From contig JBNGIO010001882.1 in assembly GCA_049999805.1 (NCBI GenBank), forward strand, positions 1 to 23,549: a stretch of 23,549 nucleotides of DNA, in the 5' to 3' direction. The notes below the pieces were generated by a model that worked only from the letters and a program-made list of their open reading frames with translations, had not been told where the DNA came from and searched no databases. Shown piece after piece: positions 9,986-19,270 of the stretch (positions within the stretch are counted from its first letter, which is position 1; every line of letters begins with the position of its first letter). Origin of the DNA: Folioceros fuciformis (Eukaryota > Anthocerotophyta > Anthocerotopsida > Anthocerotales). The position numbers and the translations under genes were made by a program.

Positions 9986-10160
9986 CCTTACACTTAGCTG
10001 TATTAGCAGCACAAAGCATGCCAACCTCCTTTTGGCGAAAGTCTTTTGGACTGTAAGAACACCAATACCTTCTAGTTGCAACGTAAAAATATTAACACCT
10101 CCCAAAGTAATAAAACAATTTGCATACTTCAAACATTCGTACTTGACATATGATGCAACT

Positions 10161-10339
10161 GTAAGCACTATCGGTACTACAGGATGAGGTAAACTCCCTG
10201 TGTAAGCACTGTTAGTACTATAGGACGAGGAAAACTACTTGAACCCTTAGAATCCTTCTATAACGGTACTAAGAATCCTTCTATAACGGTACTACAGGAT
10301 GAGGTAAACTCCTTGGACCCTTAGAATCCTTCTTATAGA
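10161..10339. repeat. Short direct repeats, three copies of a ~40-60 bp unit
   Basis: GTACTACAGGATGAGGTAAA occurs at about 10173 and 10289, with a diverged copy near 10214. AGAATCCTTCT occurs at about 10249, 10272 and 10323. The units are nested and partly duplicated. Confidence 0.6.
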
Positions 10340-10818
10340 AGTTTGTAAGATGGGAGCTTACACCACTCATTCCCTCCAATAAAGTCTCCTACTCTAGAAA
10401 AGGATATGTGAGCCACTCTCTCATGTTTTTCTGCCATGGTGCCCTAGAATGGTCATATTGAGAAGAAACCCATTTTAGGTCAGTATGGTTAAATAACCCT
10501 AATTTAGGAAGCTGCATCACAAAAGGTGTGTTAGTTCATAATTCTTCTAAATCACCACAAAAATTTAAATCCATATTATTATCCTTCAACCCAAAACTCT
10601 TATTTCTAATGATAAAACCCTAATCCTAATCCTAACCTAATCTCAATCTTAAACCAACATCCCCATCCCAAATAAGAACACAAGGACGCTTCAAAAACAA
10701 GTTGCACATTCCACCCTAAACTCGCACCTAACAACATGGGAATGGCGGCATGGAAATGGCGGGAGTTTGGACACGCCCACAAGGTTGTACTTGTAACCTT
10801 AAACAAATATTATTAGTA
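10340..10818. other. Spacer, no gene recognised
   Basis: AT-rich sequence with no convincing open frame. A short run of CCTAA repeats lies at 10616-10643. Confidence 0.4.
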
Positions 10819-10933
10819 CCGTGTAAACGGATAACTACTACTGTTGTAAACGGATAACAATTATCGTCGTAAAAGGATAACAACTACCGTCGTAAACGGA
10901 TAACAACTACCGTCGTAAACAGATACGAACTCC
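10819..10933. repeat. Tandem array of five 23-bp units
   Basis: Units begin at 10819, 10842, 10865, 10888 and 10911. The shared core is GTAAACGGATAAC, with the last unit diverged. Each of the first four holds a GGATAA (I-box/GATA-like) word. The array ends about 460 bp upstream of the start codon at 11395, so a regulatory role is possible but unproven. Confidence 0.8.
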
Positions 10934-11059
10934 AGGGTTTCTCATGTCCCGTGCTGTGAACACTTATGGCCACCTGTTCCATGCTGCATGACTTACCATG
11001 CTATGCCCATGGGCAAGAACATAAAGGTACATGTAGCCGGCGTGGGGGCTTCCCGGACA

Positions 11060-11065
11060 CACGTG
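11060..11065. promoter_or_regulatory. G-box CACGTG
   Basis: A perfect palindromic CACGTG lies 330 bp upstream of the ATG at 11395, in a locally GC-rich stretch. bZIP and bHLH factors bind this word in plants. It is a six-base match, so chance is possible. Confidence 0.35.
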
Positions 11066-11182
11066 CCGGCCTTAATGGCCATCGGGTATCCATTGGCAAG
11101 CGCCCTAAACGGAGCCTGCAAATACAGTACTACGGTTGTTAGTTGCTCGCTGTGCATGGCGGGTCCGTTTGTGATTATTGTT

Positions 11183-11191
11183 TTAGGGTTT
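11183..11191. promoter_or_regulatory. Telo-box TTAGGGTTT
   Basis: TTAGGGTTT, the reverse of AAACCCTAA, lies about 200 bp upstream of the start codon. Telo-boxes are common near the transcription start of plant housekeeping genes. This fits the promoter or 5' leader of the gene at 11395. Confidence 0.45.
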
Positions 11192-11394
11192 GGCCTGTAA
11201 GGTCTGCGGATGTCCATGTGAGCTGTTGTCAGCCGTAGCCTGCGGTGCGGGAATCGTGTGGAAATCGACCCACAACACAGATCAGATCGTGAACCAGGAG
11301 GAATTTTATGGATTGATTCTAGGGGAGTGCACAATTGTTGGATCGGTTTAAAGTTGGTGTAAGAATTGGAGTCGGCAGTACGCTTTGCGGAGGG

Positions 11395-13751
11395 ATGGCG
11401 GAACTGGCTTTGGAACAGGAGCTTCGGAACCATCTGTTAGAGCAGAGATCATCGTTAGATGACGTGGATGCTGCTCTGGCCAGCGATCAGACCAATGAGG
11501 AGCTGCTACAGGTAATCTACGCTCTGGTGACTTGCCATCGAATGTTTATTATGCCCTGCTGTGAAGACCGTCCTGGTGACGTGCTCGGGAGAGAAGATTG
11601 GCTGAAACGTCAGCAGGGTGCCATGGCTTGCTGCCGCTTCAAGAGACTGCACACCGCTGCGGATTCTGAGATTGCAGTCAGCCTGTGCACAGATCCGGGG
11701 GGAGCTTTTCGCAGCAATTACAGCTGCAGAAGATAGCCTGCGTCAGTTGAGGCAGACGACCCCTATATTGCATGCGGTTGAGCCGCAAGCTCATCCCAGT
11801 GCTGTGGACTCCTCGCCTGATGTCGATGATGTTTCTGGAGACAAAGTTGTGACAAGAAGCGATTCGGATGGCGAGGGCTTGCATCAGGCTGAAGGGCTGA
11901 CCTACTTAGCCGGATCGAAGTGTCGGTTTCGACACACAGACGGACGCTGGTATAATGGAAAGGTGATCGATGTGATCGAGCACGGAATTGCCAGAGTATC
12001 GTTTCTGACCCCAACAGCTGAGAAGATGCAGGTTTTCACACTGATCCCTTTCCTACTTGTCATGGCTTCTTGGGAGTCTTGCATGATCAAGTTTGCAAGC
12101 CTTGTGTGCCTCAGGCGGATATTTGATTTCAGCTGGCTTTTCTTTAGCTACAGCAATTGGGATGTGTCCAAGCAGTCCTGGTTCGACATGTCAGTCTGTG
12201 CTTTGACGTGTTAGTGTTTGCTTGTTGTGTCAATACTGGTTTAAGGGTGAAGCTCAAAGCTCTCTCCCCAAACTGATGAGTGGGCTGGTCCTACCTTCTA
12301 GTGTATCGAAGACTATGCAGTCTTGATGTGTCTCTTGGTGGTCGGGAGTCTTGTACCTGCTGATGCTTAAGTCGTAAGTCTGTGCTGAACGACCCAGTTT
12401 GAAACTGGTGATTGGTGATTCAGATATGGACAGAGGGAGGTGTTTTCCCAGCTGGTGGATTATGATCTAGGCAGCTTCTGCCTTGCACATCAATCTGGAA
12501 TGGGCATTGCGCCAATATTGTGTGCATGATTGGTGGACTTCAATTTTGTTGGGGACGGTGGACGGAAACTAACATGGATCGGCACAAGTGCAGATCTGCA
12601 GATTCTACCTGCAGCAGCGCTGTCGGTTTGGTGGTACTTGTCGGCTGTCACATGGTATGTGCTTTCTCACCAGTTGAAGTCGCTTTTGAGGTGTGTTTCC
12701 TGGCAAGTATCGCTCGTTATTTAATGCTTCTTTTCTCTTGTCAGGGTTGGAGATCCCCCTCTCTGCATTGCGGCAATTCATTTCGCCAGACTTGGACAAT
12801 GTCCCGCTTGGTTCCACAGTTCTTGCATGTGCCAACTCTGACGACAGTTCTTTGGGTCTTTGGAGACCTGCGGAGCTGGAAGCCTGGGACTCAAAACTTA
12901 AGTATGGTCGTGTGGTTTTCATCAGTAATGGACAGCGGGTGGATGTGGACTTAGAAACGCTGGCACTGTCAGAACATGCCATAAGTGATGAGGAGAGTTA
13001 CAGTTCTGGCAGTGAGTCGGAGGATGATGCCTGTAAGCGTCGAACATCTCACCTGGACTTCGTGCATGCCACCTTCAACTTGGGAGCTCTCCCCACTGGA
13101 CCTCAGACAGAGACCGTCACTTTTGCTAGGTGGGAGAAGCACACAAGAGGGGTGGCCTCAAAGCTAATGGCTGGGATGGGATATCGGGAAGGCATGGGGC
13201 TTGGTAGAGATGGACAAGGTATTGTGGATCCGGTGCAGGCTAAGGTTTTCCCTCGTCATCGGTCCCTTGACTTTGCACACGATTCTGGAGCAGCTGGGAA
13301 GGAGACCGAGAGCTTGGTGAAAAAGAAAAAATCTAGGGGCGGGAAAAGGAAACGGGACAAGAAGTGGGCAGCTGCAGCTGTAGCCGGCAAAGCGGAGGAG
13401 GATAGAGGACCCGATGTCTTTGGCTTCATCAATAATCAGCTAGCTGGGAAACAAGGGAAGATAGATGCAACCTCGAAAGACATGCCCGACTCGGGTTCCG
13501 CGTCCAAGAAGGTGAGAGCAGGTCGCCCTTCACTCGTTCTCCAGGAGGAAGAGTTGAACGAACTAAGGACTAAAGTGAGCAAACTGGAGGAGATGGCGAA
13601 GAGAAACCGGAAAGAAAAGGTTGTGTTGGAGGCTGTGCTACGGAAACTGGAAGACGCTCGGAGAGCTGTGTCGGAAGCTGAAGCAGTCCACGCCACTGCC
13701 ACGCATAGTATCTACAGCAAGGAGAGAGAACAGAAGTGGCTAAGATTCTAG
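11395..13751 (+). CDS. Tudor/CCCH zinc finger/G-patch protein (ZGPAT-like), four exons
   Basis: Exons are 11395-11511, 11693-12031, 12594-12654 and 12745-13751, giving 507 aa. All introns are GT-AG and phases match. The ATG at 11395 is the first after an in-frame stop at 11320-11322. Domains: N-terminal helix (1-60), Tudor-like fold (about 110-150, [14 protein letters not shown]), CCCH finger (Cys154, Cys162, Cys168, His172, spacing x7-x5-x3), acidic stretch (about 253-267), G-patch (about 306-350, [11 protein letters not shown]), Lys/Arg-rich nuclear signal (about 364-379) and a C-terminal coiled coil ending WLRF (about 435-507). The plant family has this same order and length. Human ZGPAT is a nuclear repressor; G-patch proteins often activate DEAH helicases in RNA processing. 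The plant role is inferred. The small zinc-finger exon is too short to show as an open frame. Confidence 0.9.
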
Positions 13752-13798
13752 TACCCAGGAAGGAGAAAGAGAGTAAGTGGCAAAGATTCTATTACCCG
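13721..13798 (+). repeat. 37-bp tandem duplication across the stop codon
   Basis: 13721-13757 (the end of the coding region plus stop) is repeated at 13762-13798 with about eight mismatches. The first copy holds the TAG; in the second that position is TAT. Confidence 0.6.
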
Positions 13799-14595
13799 CC
13801 TGGCCTGACGGGATGGGTGTTAAACGTTTAAAGGTGTTTATGAGTTCTAAATATGCCTTACTTTGTGTAATGACATGGAACCACAGCGTCAGATACCGTC
13901 TTCTCCCTCTAAGATCGGTGAACATCTGTTTCCATTGGTAAAACACGATATTGCAACATACCTAGTAGAGAGTAGAAACTCCTTTGAAATTCAGGAGTTG
14001 CTGTGCGCTGACAATGGAGATTTTGTTGAACTTTTTGTAAAACCCTAAATAATTTAGGGTATATAATAAAAATAATAATTAATTTCAAATTATATAATAA
14101 AAATTATGCAAAAAAGGAGAATTTTGATATGCTTCAGCACGAGGAAAATAATAGAAAAAAACAGTTTTTGGGAAAAGGGAAAGGAGAGAACTTATCCCTC
14201 CTTAAAATATACATATAGACTACAAAACAAGAAATCTAGATTAATATAAGAAAAAAATTATATAATGATTTTGAATTTTTCTGTAAAAAACTCCTTTCTT
14301 ATAAATATACATATAGACTACGGAATTAGAAATCCAGCCTTCCCATCCATACCTGATGGCCATTAAGGCAAATACGGTCAAACTCTTGCATATGCACAAC
14401 TCACAACTTGATGTACCCTACCTTCATATATACATATGCGACATAGCAATAGTAGTTCGTGTTACAGGCACAACAGCAATACCATACGCGGCTTTCCAAT
14501 TCCATACCCTGCTTTCCATACCCGGGAGACAAGCTTTCTAAACCGTTGCTTTCAAACTCCAGTTTCAACTCACATTTTCAAATCGTTGCTCTTGT
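13799..14595. other. AT-rich spacer downstream of the ZGPAT-like gene
   Basis: No gene is recognised. Contents: a small hairpin (14042-14060, ACCCTAAA / TTTAGGGT) followed by very AT-rich sequence, and a 35-bp direct repeat at 14205-14239 and 14303-14337 that starts AAATATACATATAGACTAC. The 3' UTR and poly(A) site of the upstream gene should fall in the first part. Confidence 0.5.
14042..14060. repeat. Short perfect hairpin ACCCTAAA-TAA-TTTAGGGT
   Basis: Eight-base arms with a three-base loop, about 290 bp after the ZGPAT-like stop codon. The arms are telo-box-like words in inverted orientation. Confidence 0.6.
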
Positions 14596-14785
14596 AAGAA
14601 AGCGTGCACCTGCGAACGCCTAAGCAAGAGACTTCAAAGCTTTGGTGTCACAAGAAAGCATGCGCACGTGGGGGATGCCTAAGCAGCAATGGAGATGGAC
14701 AAGAAAGCGTGCGCACGCGGGCGAACGCCTAAGTCACTGTGGAGACATGCAATAAATCATGTGCACGCGAGCGGATGTTATGGAA
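14596..14785. repeat. ~50-bp tandem repeat, about four units
   Basis: Units start at 14596, 14652, 14701 and 14751. Each opens with AAGAAAGCGTGCGCAC or a variant, and the first three continue to GCGAACGCCTAAG or a variant. The units are GC-rich in AT-rich surroundings. The last is diverged and short. Confidence 0.75.
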
Positions 14786-14816
14786 TAATGGTGAACTCTT
14801 TAGTTAATACCTGCAA

Positions 14817-15191
14817 TTACGAGCGAGCTAGAAGAATACGTAGAATAATGGCAATAGTAAAGGCATTGACAAGAATGACGGACGGGAGTCGCGGGCCCGT
14901 CAACAATTGTTGAGAGGATGTCCTTGGGATAAATAAAGGGGCATCAGAAGGAAAGGCGGATTGCTTGATGTCTACTAAGTAAGTTAGTATACTGCCAGAC
15001 GGATCCCATAGGACAACGTTCTGATTGTCACGAAGCACTAATTCTTCAGGAATGGAAGGAGCCTCAAGAAAATCCCTTTTTGCATACCAGACAACAATGG
15101 ACAACGTGGTGAAATCGGGACAAAGGAAACTACGAAAAACCGAACACAAGGGCAAACATCCTAATTTTTGAAGGATCGGAATATGGTACAA
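14817..15191 (-). other. Unrecognised 124-codon open frame
   Basis: The middle of this frame (VVWYAKRDFLEAPSIPEELV, then LWDPSG) has the composition of a real protein more than a chance one. I do not recognise a family. No neighbouring exon or promoter is evident, so it may be a relic exon or chance. Confidence 0.2.
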
Positions 15192-16016
15192 GGGTCTTTC
15201 ATTGCCAATATACTTAGAAGGGTTGGCTTCATGGACATTGAATCACCCGATTTGCCACTTTGTATATGCTCCCCACCAAAAATCATGGTCACTCGTCAAT
15301 TTCAAGTCCCATGATAAAAAAACCAAACCTTACAGTCATGGACGTAGAGCTTTGCGCATTGGAAAATTATGCCTAAACAACACCCATGTCAGCTCATCCT
15401 TCCTGTTGGTAAGTAATTCTAATATTCAACTTTTTCTCAAACAAGGAGTACACGAGTATGGTTTAGTTCCGAATGCTGGGTGCCCAAACCTTGTGTAGTT
15501 AGGTGAACCATGGTCTTTAGAAAGTGGAGAACTACGGAGGGCACCAACATGTCAGTGCCATGCCACATCTAAGCATTAATCCTATTGTCCAACTCTTACT
15601 TTTCAGTGAACTAGTATGTTCTAATGAGGGACAACAATAACGGGTACTCACCTCGTAAGTCGTTTAGCGAATTCCTTTTTGCTAGTAGCCATAGTTGGGC
15701 ATCAAAAAATGAAGTTTACAGGTAAAATCATACATGCATGCACTCTTCATCTATCTCCGTCATCACATGATACCTAACTAAAATCCAGAGGATATTGTCT
15801 TTTTCCATGAAACAAGTTCTAATCAAAACGGTCAGATTCCACAAAGCCCGTTTGGCACATTCTATCATTAGTACGATCCTAGTTTTTTATCCACTTTTTG
15901 AAAACGTTACTTGTGTGGACTTGTCTACTCTGATTATTTATCACCTTTTTTACTTATCTATACTAACCAGTGCTTCAACTCCTTAATTCAAAAATAGAAA
16001 ACCAAGAAGTCTAGGT
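15192..16016. other. Spacer, no gene recognised
   Basis: AT-rich sequence. A 98-codon plus-strand frame (15202-15498) matches nothing I know. No repeats of note. Confidence 0.4.
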
Positions 16017-16019
16017 ACA

Positions 16020-16066
16020 CCAGTCTAGCGGCACACTCCTATAGTGTGGGTGCGCCAGTCTACCGG
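16020..16066. repeat. CAGTCTACCGG-type motif pair and small hairpin (left flank)
   Basis: CCAGTCTAGCGG (16020-16031) and CCAGTCTACCGG (16055-16066) are near-copies. Between them CACACT and AGTGTG (16032-16048) form a six-base stem. Related words in both orientations occur beyond the DUF7869-like relic at 17156-17248, as expected of transposon subterminal repeats. Confidence 0.5.
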
Positions 16067-16149
16067 AATCAGTGGAGAATGCGTGGATGGGGGTGCCGTA
16101 CGCGTCGGTGAGTTGCGTCTTCAACCATCAGCGGTTCTGTGCAATTTGT

Positions 16150-17030
16150 TTTTTGCTCCTCGACTGTAGATGCATCAATGGTGCAGCAGCTTTTATTTCT
16201 TTTTCTGGAATATGGTTCAACAACTTGATACTCTCATCCGGTGACCAATATTGATCTATGCAATACTACTTCCCTTTCATCACTGTTATTAAGCCCCAAC
16301 CTCCTTGGCTCCCCCTTGTGATCTTCAACTGATTTTGGAAAGAAATGTTGTGCAGCAGCGGAACAGCGAATACAGTCTGATAACCAGCTTTCTCTTAAGG
16401 TATAGGCCACACAAATCGCCAAAAGTCAGGCACCTCTTTCACTTTATGCACAACTGGCATTGGTGTATAAGCGCTCTACATAATAGCAAGTAAAGTGCAA
16501 GTAAAGTCAAAGCTTCTTTTCTACCTAGAATAGTAGAAAACGGGAAAAACATCTAGTCCACTTGGTCGTGAGTGTGGCTCACTAACAGAAACCCCATTTT
16601 CACCTTCTTGAAGATTCCTTTCTCCACCAACATATTTAGACAGGAAAATAACAACACATTTTTATTTTCCCTTGCTGTGTTGTCCAACTGCAAATACAGA
16701 ACCTGTGGAAGAAGTAATGTGTAATCGTGTATTGCATATTGGATAATTGAAATCGTTAGGTTCGCATTGTTCTTGATATTACCATATTCTATGAAAAGCT
16801 CCGGAGTCATTGTACTATTGTACATCATGCATTCAACAACATGTACATCAAGAAGATCAATGTCCACTAAATCTTTAGGAAGATGCAGAAATGAGGAATT
16901 TGAGTTTTCTGTTGATCCATACCATCAATTGACAACCCAATATATTTTCCAGGATCACCATAACACTTCACTTGGTGCTGCATACTCTTTTCTCGTTCGG
17001 ACTATCTTTGTTGATATACTCGCAAGTTTG
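16150..17030 (-). pseudogene. DUF7869-like transposon-associated gene, broken
   Basis: On the minus strand, fragments in different frames keep the order of a DUF7869-type protein. First is GDPGKYIGLSIDGMDQ then IPHF (about 16965-16890). Next is an uninterrupted 104-aa stretch (16867-16553) with LLDVHVVECMMYN, VLYLQLDNTARENKN and a closing LVSHTHDQVD. Then come VPDFWRFV (about 16430-16405) and YWSPDESIKLLNHIPEKE (about 16255-16200). The LDNxxRENKN and HTHxxxD blocks are the family's hallmarks; conserved acidic residues there suggest a nuclease or transposase fold, but function is unproven. At least one frameshift (near 16880) and several more downstream make it non-functional. Confidence 0.7.
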
Positions 17031-17155
17031 CTTCAAATCCCTCTATCCATAACGAAAAGCAGACTTTTATCATTGAGCAGTGACATGAAACAATTGAAAA
17101 GTAACTTAGTCTAAAAGGCTGGCAGACTCTTCTATGTTGCAACAGAAGTGCGCCT

Positions 17156-17248
17156 ATCTACCGACGGAAGGTAACATGCAGGAAATACAGTGTGCCCGGT
17201 AGACCGACACAATCCAAAATGTAGGAACAAAAGTGCGTCGGTAGACCG
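17156..17248. repeat. CGGTAGACCG motif cluster (right flank)
   Basis: CGGTAGACCG occurs identically at 17197-17206 and 17239-17248, and a related word in the other orientation (ATCTACCGAC) at 17156-17165. With the left-flank motifs at 16020-16066 they bracket the DUF7869-like relic. I read them as subterminal repeats. Confidence 0.55.
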
Positions 17249-17501
17249 GAGCACAGCAGCAACTTTAACACTAATTTGTCATTCTTATGGAAAAAAAAAT
17301 TGTCAAGCATTCGTTGTCTAGAAAACTGAAGGACATGATGTACCTTGTTTTTGTTTATCAAACTCGGAGCGAGTGTTCCTTTTCAGGTAATCGCAAGTGG
17401 TACACACAGAAAATCTGTTGTTTTTTTGGAATCCGCACTTTAGGAAAGTGGGAAGACTACAATTGACAGAAATAAGAGTACGAAATGCTGTACTGCAGGG
17501 T

Positions 17502-18626
17502 CTAGTAGATGCGAAGCCTGTGTGCATATGAGCCACACTGCACCGCGTCCATGATCAACTCATTGCCGAACCATGACCGAATCTCCTCATACAGAGACCT
17601 GACAGCTGGACGTTTGTCCATGGCTGCACACACATTCTCCACAATGTACCAGCATCGTGGATTCACAATCTGGACTTCTCACACAATTCGTGCGAGCTCA
17701 GCAGCCAACGAAACTCCTTCACCTTTGCCTTTGCCTACTATTGAAAATGTCTTGCATTCTCATCCCACGATCAACATATCCACCGGACTCGACAAGGCTT
17801 GTAGCTGCCGCTTCCTCACCAGGTTCACGTTTGTGGGCAGCCTGCTCTAGCAGCCTCGAATTGCTTCCTCGCTCAATAGCATTGGGTACTGCTTACAAAA
17901 CCTGAGAATTCGGCTCCTAGCCACAGCCCAAGCCTTCTCGTCCTTCTCCACGTAGGTATATTTGCGTACCTTGACGCCACACTACAACACCGCTTCCAGG
18001 CCACTGCTGATTCTTGAGCAGAGCTCCAACAGATGGATGCCTTCAGCACCCACCTTCCATCGTACTAGAGCATCGTTGATGTGTCGATCTCCTACCTTGG
18101 CAGGCCTCACATCTAGGATCAACCTCTCAGGATATGTGTCTGTGAGATTCCATGGTCGATTCTCCTTCCTTCGTTGGTTTTCTCGAACCCTAGCTTCATC
18201 CAAATACTCTGAACGCACAACCTTGAGCACACTCTTCTGCTCTCTTGGCTTCGGCATCTCCAGAGAGGATAACTCCTGCGTTTCCTCCCACATCTCATGT
18301 CGACGCTCACTTTGAGCACTGTGGGCAATCATGGCGCTGCCTGTCATTCTCATCCTGCTCTTCTCACCACTCCTGTTCATCCTCAAGAGAATTCGTGCAA
18401 CATGCATGAAATCTTCATCAGGGTCAGAGAACAAAATTCTCTACTTTGTCTTGTTGGCCATGTTGGCCATCTCTTTCTTGAGCTCCTCCACCTGCCCGAG
18501 GAGAGCCTTGCGACTTGGGCCCTTGCCCTTCTCCTTCTCAGCAGATGCAAGCTTGGGCTTCAGCTCTAGGTTGGCTTCCCAACACGCTGCCTCCATGTGA
18601 CCCCATCTGCCACAAGACTGCCACAT
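17502..18626 (-). pseudogene. C5 cytosine methyltransferase in a retroelement-like frame, decayed
   Basis: One minus-strand frame runs from 18626 to 17502 with no frameshift but six stops (18441, 17982, 17847, 17760, 17679, 17502). It opens with a knuckle-like SCGRWGHMEAACW whose first Cys is Trp, then a Lys/Glu-rich helix. Methyltransferase motifs follow in order: I as LELCSRISSG (normally FxGxG, damaged), II as YVEKD, IV as ECKTFS with the catalytic Cys, VI as VENV, VIII as YAHRLR. Such an enzyme would add methyl groups to cytosine in DNA. Cytosine methyltransferases captured by retrotransposons are known from charophyte algae and dinoflagellates. No RT was found beside it, so the retroelement link rests on the knuckle-like start. 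A further frame to about 17320 may be its tail. Confidence 0.75.
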
Positions 18627-18976
18627 GGACCCAACATATGGACTCCATATGTTTCAAGTATGACATGGTGAGCCAGTTGGGAAGATTTCAAGCCGGAAAA
18701 GACCACATGTAAGCGATCCCTATTCACACCTGCACTGCATGGACATTTCTTTTAGTCTAGAGGGTACCAAAAAAGAAGCCAATCGTGACCAGTGGCCACA
18801 GGGTTTTTGCAGCGTGCATGCAGCAGTTACTCAAGTATAGTCAGAGCGTTCTTGGCCGAACTGTGGGACATGCTCTGATCTTCCGGCACATCTGGTATGC
18901 ACACACAATTTATGCATCTTCCAGCTACATGTCAAGCTCACCTCCTGAAGGAAGAGGGATAGGTCTTACTTAGAAA
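18627..18976. other. Spacer, no gene recognised
   Basis: On the minus strand this would lie upstream of the methyltransferase relic. The frame closes at a TGA about 30 bases above 18626 and I could not follow a gag or protease beyond it. Confidence 0.4.
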
Positions 18977-19270
18977 TTGGAAGGAGAGGTATGGTTGGCG
19001 GTATTCATCCAGGCAACCGCATCTGCCACTTTGGGTGCAGCAGTAGGAATGTCTTCAAAAACTCAGGGAGCACCAGAGGATCCTCGGTGGCAGAAGGAGC
19101 GACAGGAGCTCTTGTGGCAAGACCTTTTCTACGATCCCTGGCAGTGGTGGAAGGCAGAGCGGATGCCAGAAGGTTGAGTGCCCACCAGGTCTCCTGACTT
19201 CAGGGCCGCACAAGACCTAGAATTCGTAGCCGTAATTTCTACACGTCTAAGAGGGTGGATGAGTAGCTGG
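18977..19270 (+). pseudogene. Possible OSB-type PDF motif exon remnant
   Basis: The frame reads LLWQDLFYDPWQWWKAER (about 19110-19163) and, after an in-frame TGA at 19175-19177, continues RSPDFRAAQDLEF (about 19190-19228). The W-Q-x-x-F-x-x-P-x-x-WW-x-x-R block followed by PDF is the layout of the PDF motif that binds single-stranded DNA in plant organellar OSB proteins. I saw no OB-fold or transit peptide nearby. It is probably an isolated broken exon. A chance resemblance is possible, since only one motif is present. Confidence 0.4.

Noticed and set aside
10616-10643. CCCTAATCCTAATCCTAACCTAA run as an interstitial telomere
   Set aside because: Units are irregular (CCTAAT, CCTAAC) and none is the full plant repeat twice in a row; too short to call.
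10819-10933. CRISPR-like array
   Set aside because: The 23-bp units abut with no spacers, in a eukaryotic sequence; an ordinary tandem repeat.
10993-11433. 146-codon minus-strand frame
   Set aside because: It lies over the GC-rich promoter and first exon of the ZGPAT-like gene, has no recognisable motif and is best explained as a shadow frame.
12520-12954. 144-codon frame over intron 2, exon 3 and exon 4
   Set aside because: It is a different frame from the exon reading that gives the CCCH finger and the conserved LEIPLS continuation; a shadow.
16020-16048. CACTA-type terminal repeat
   Set aside because: A CACAC word is present, but no matching terminal inverted copy with a 3-bp target duplication could be found at the right side.
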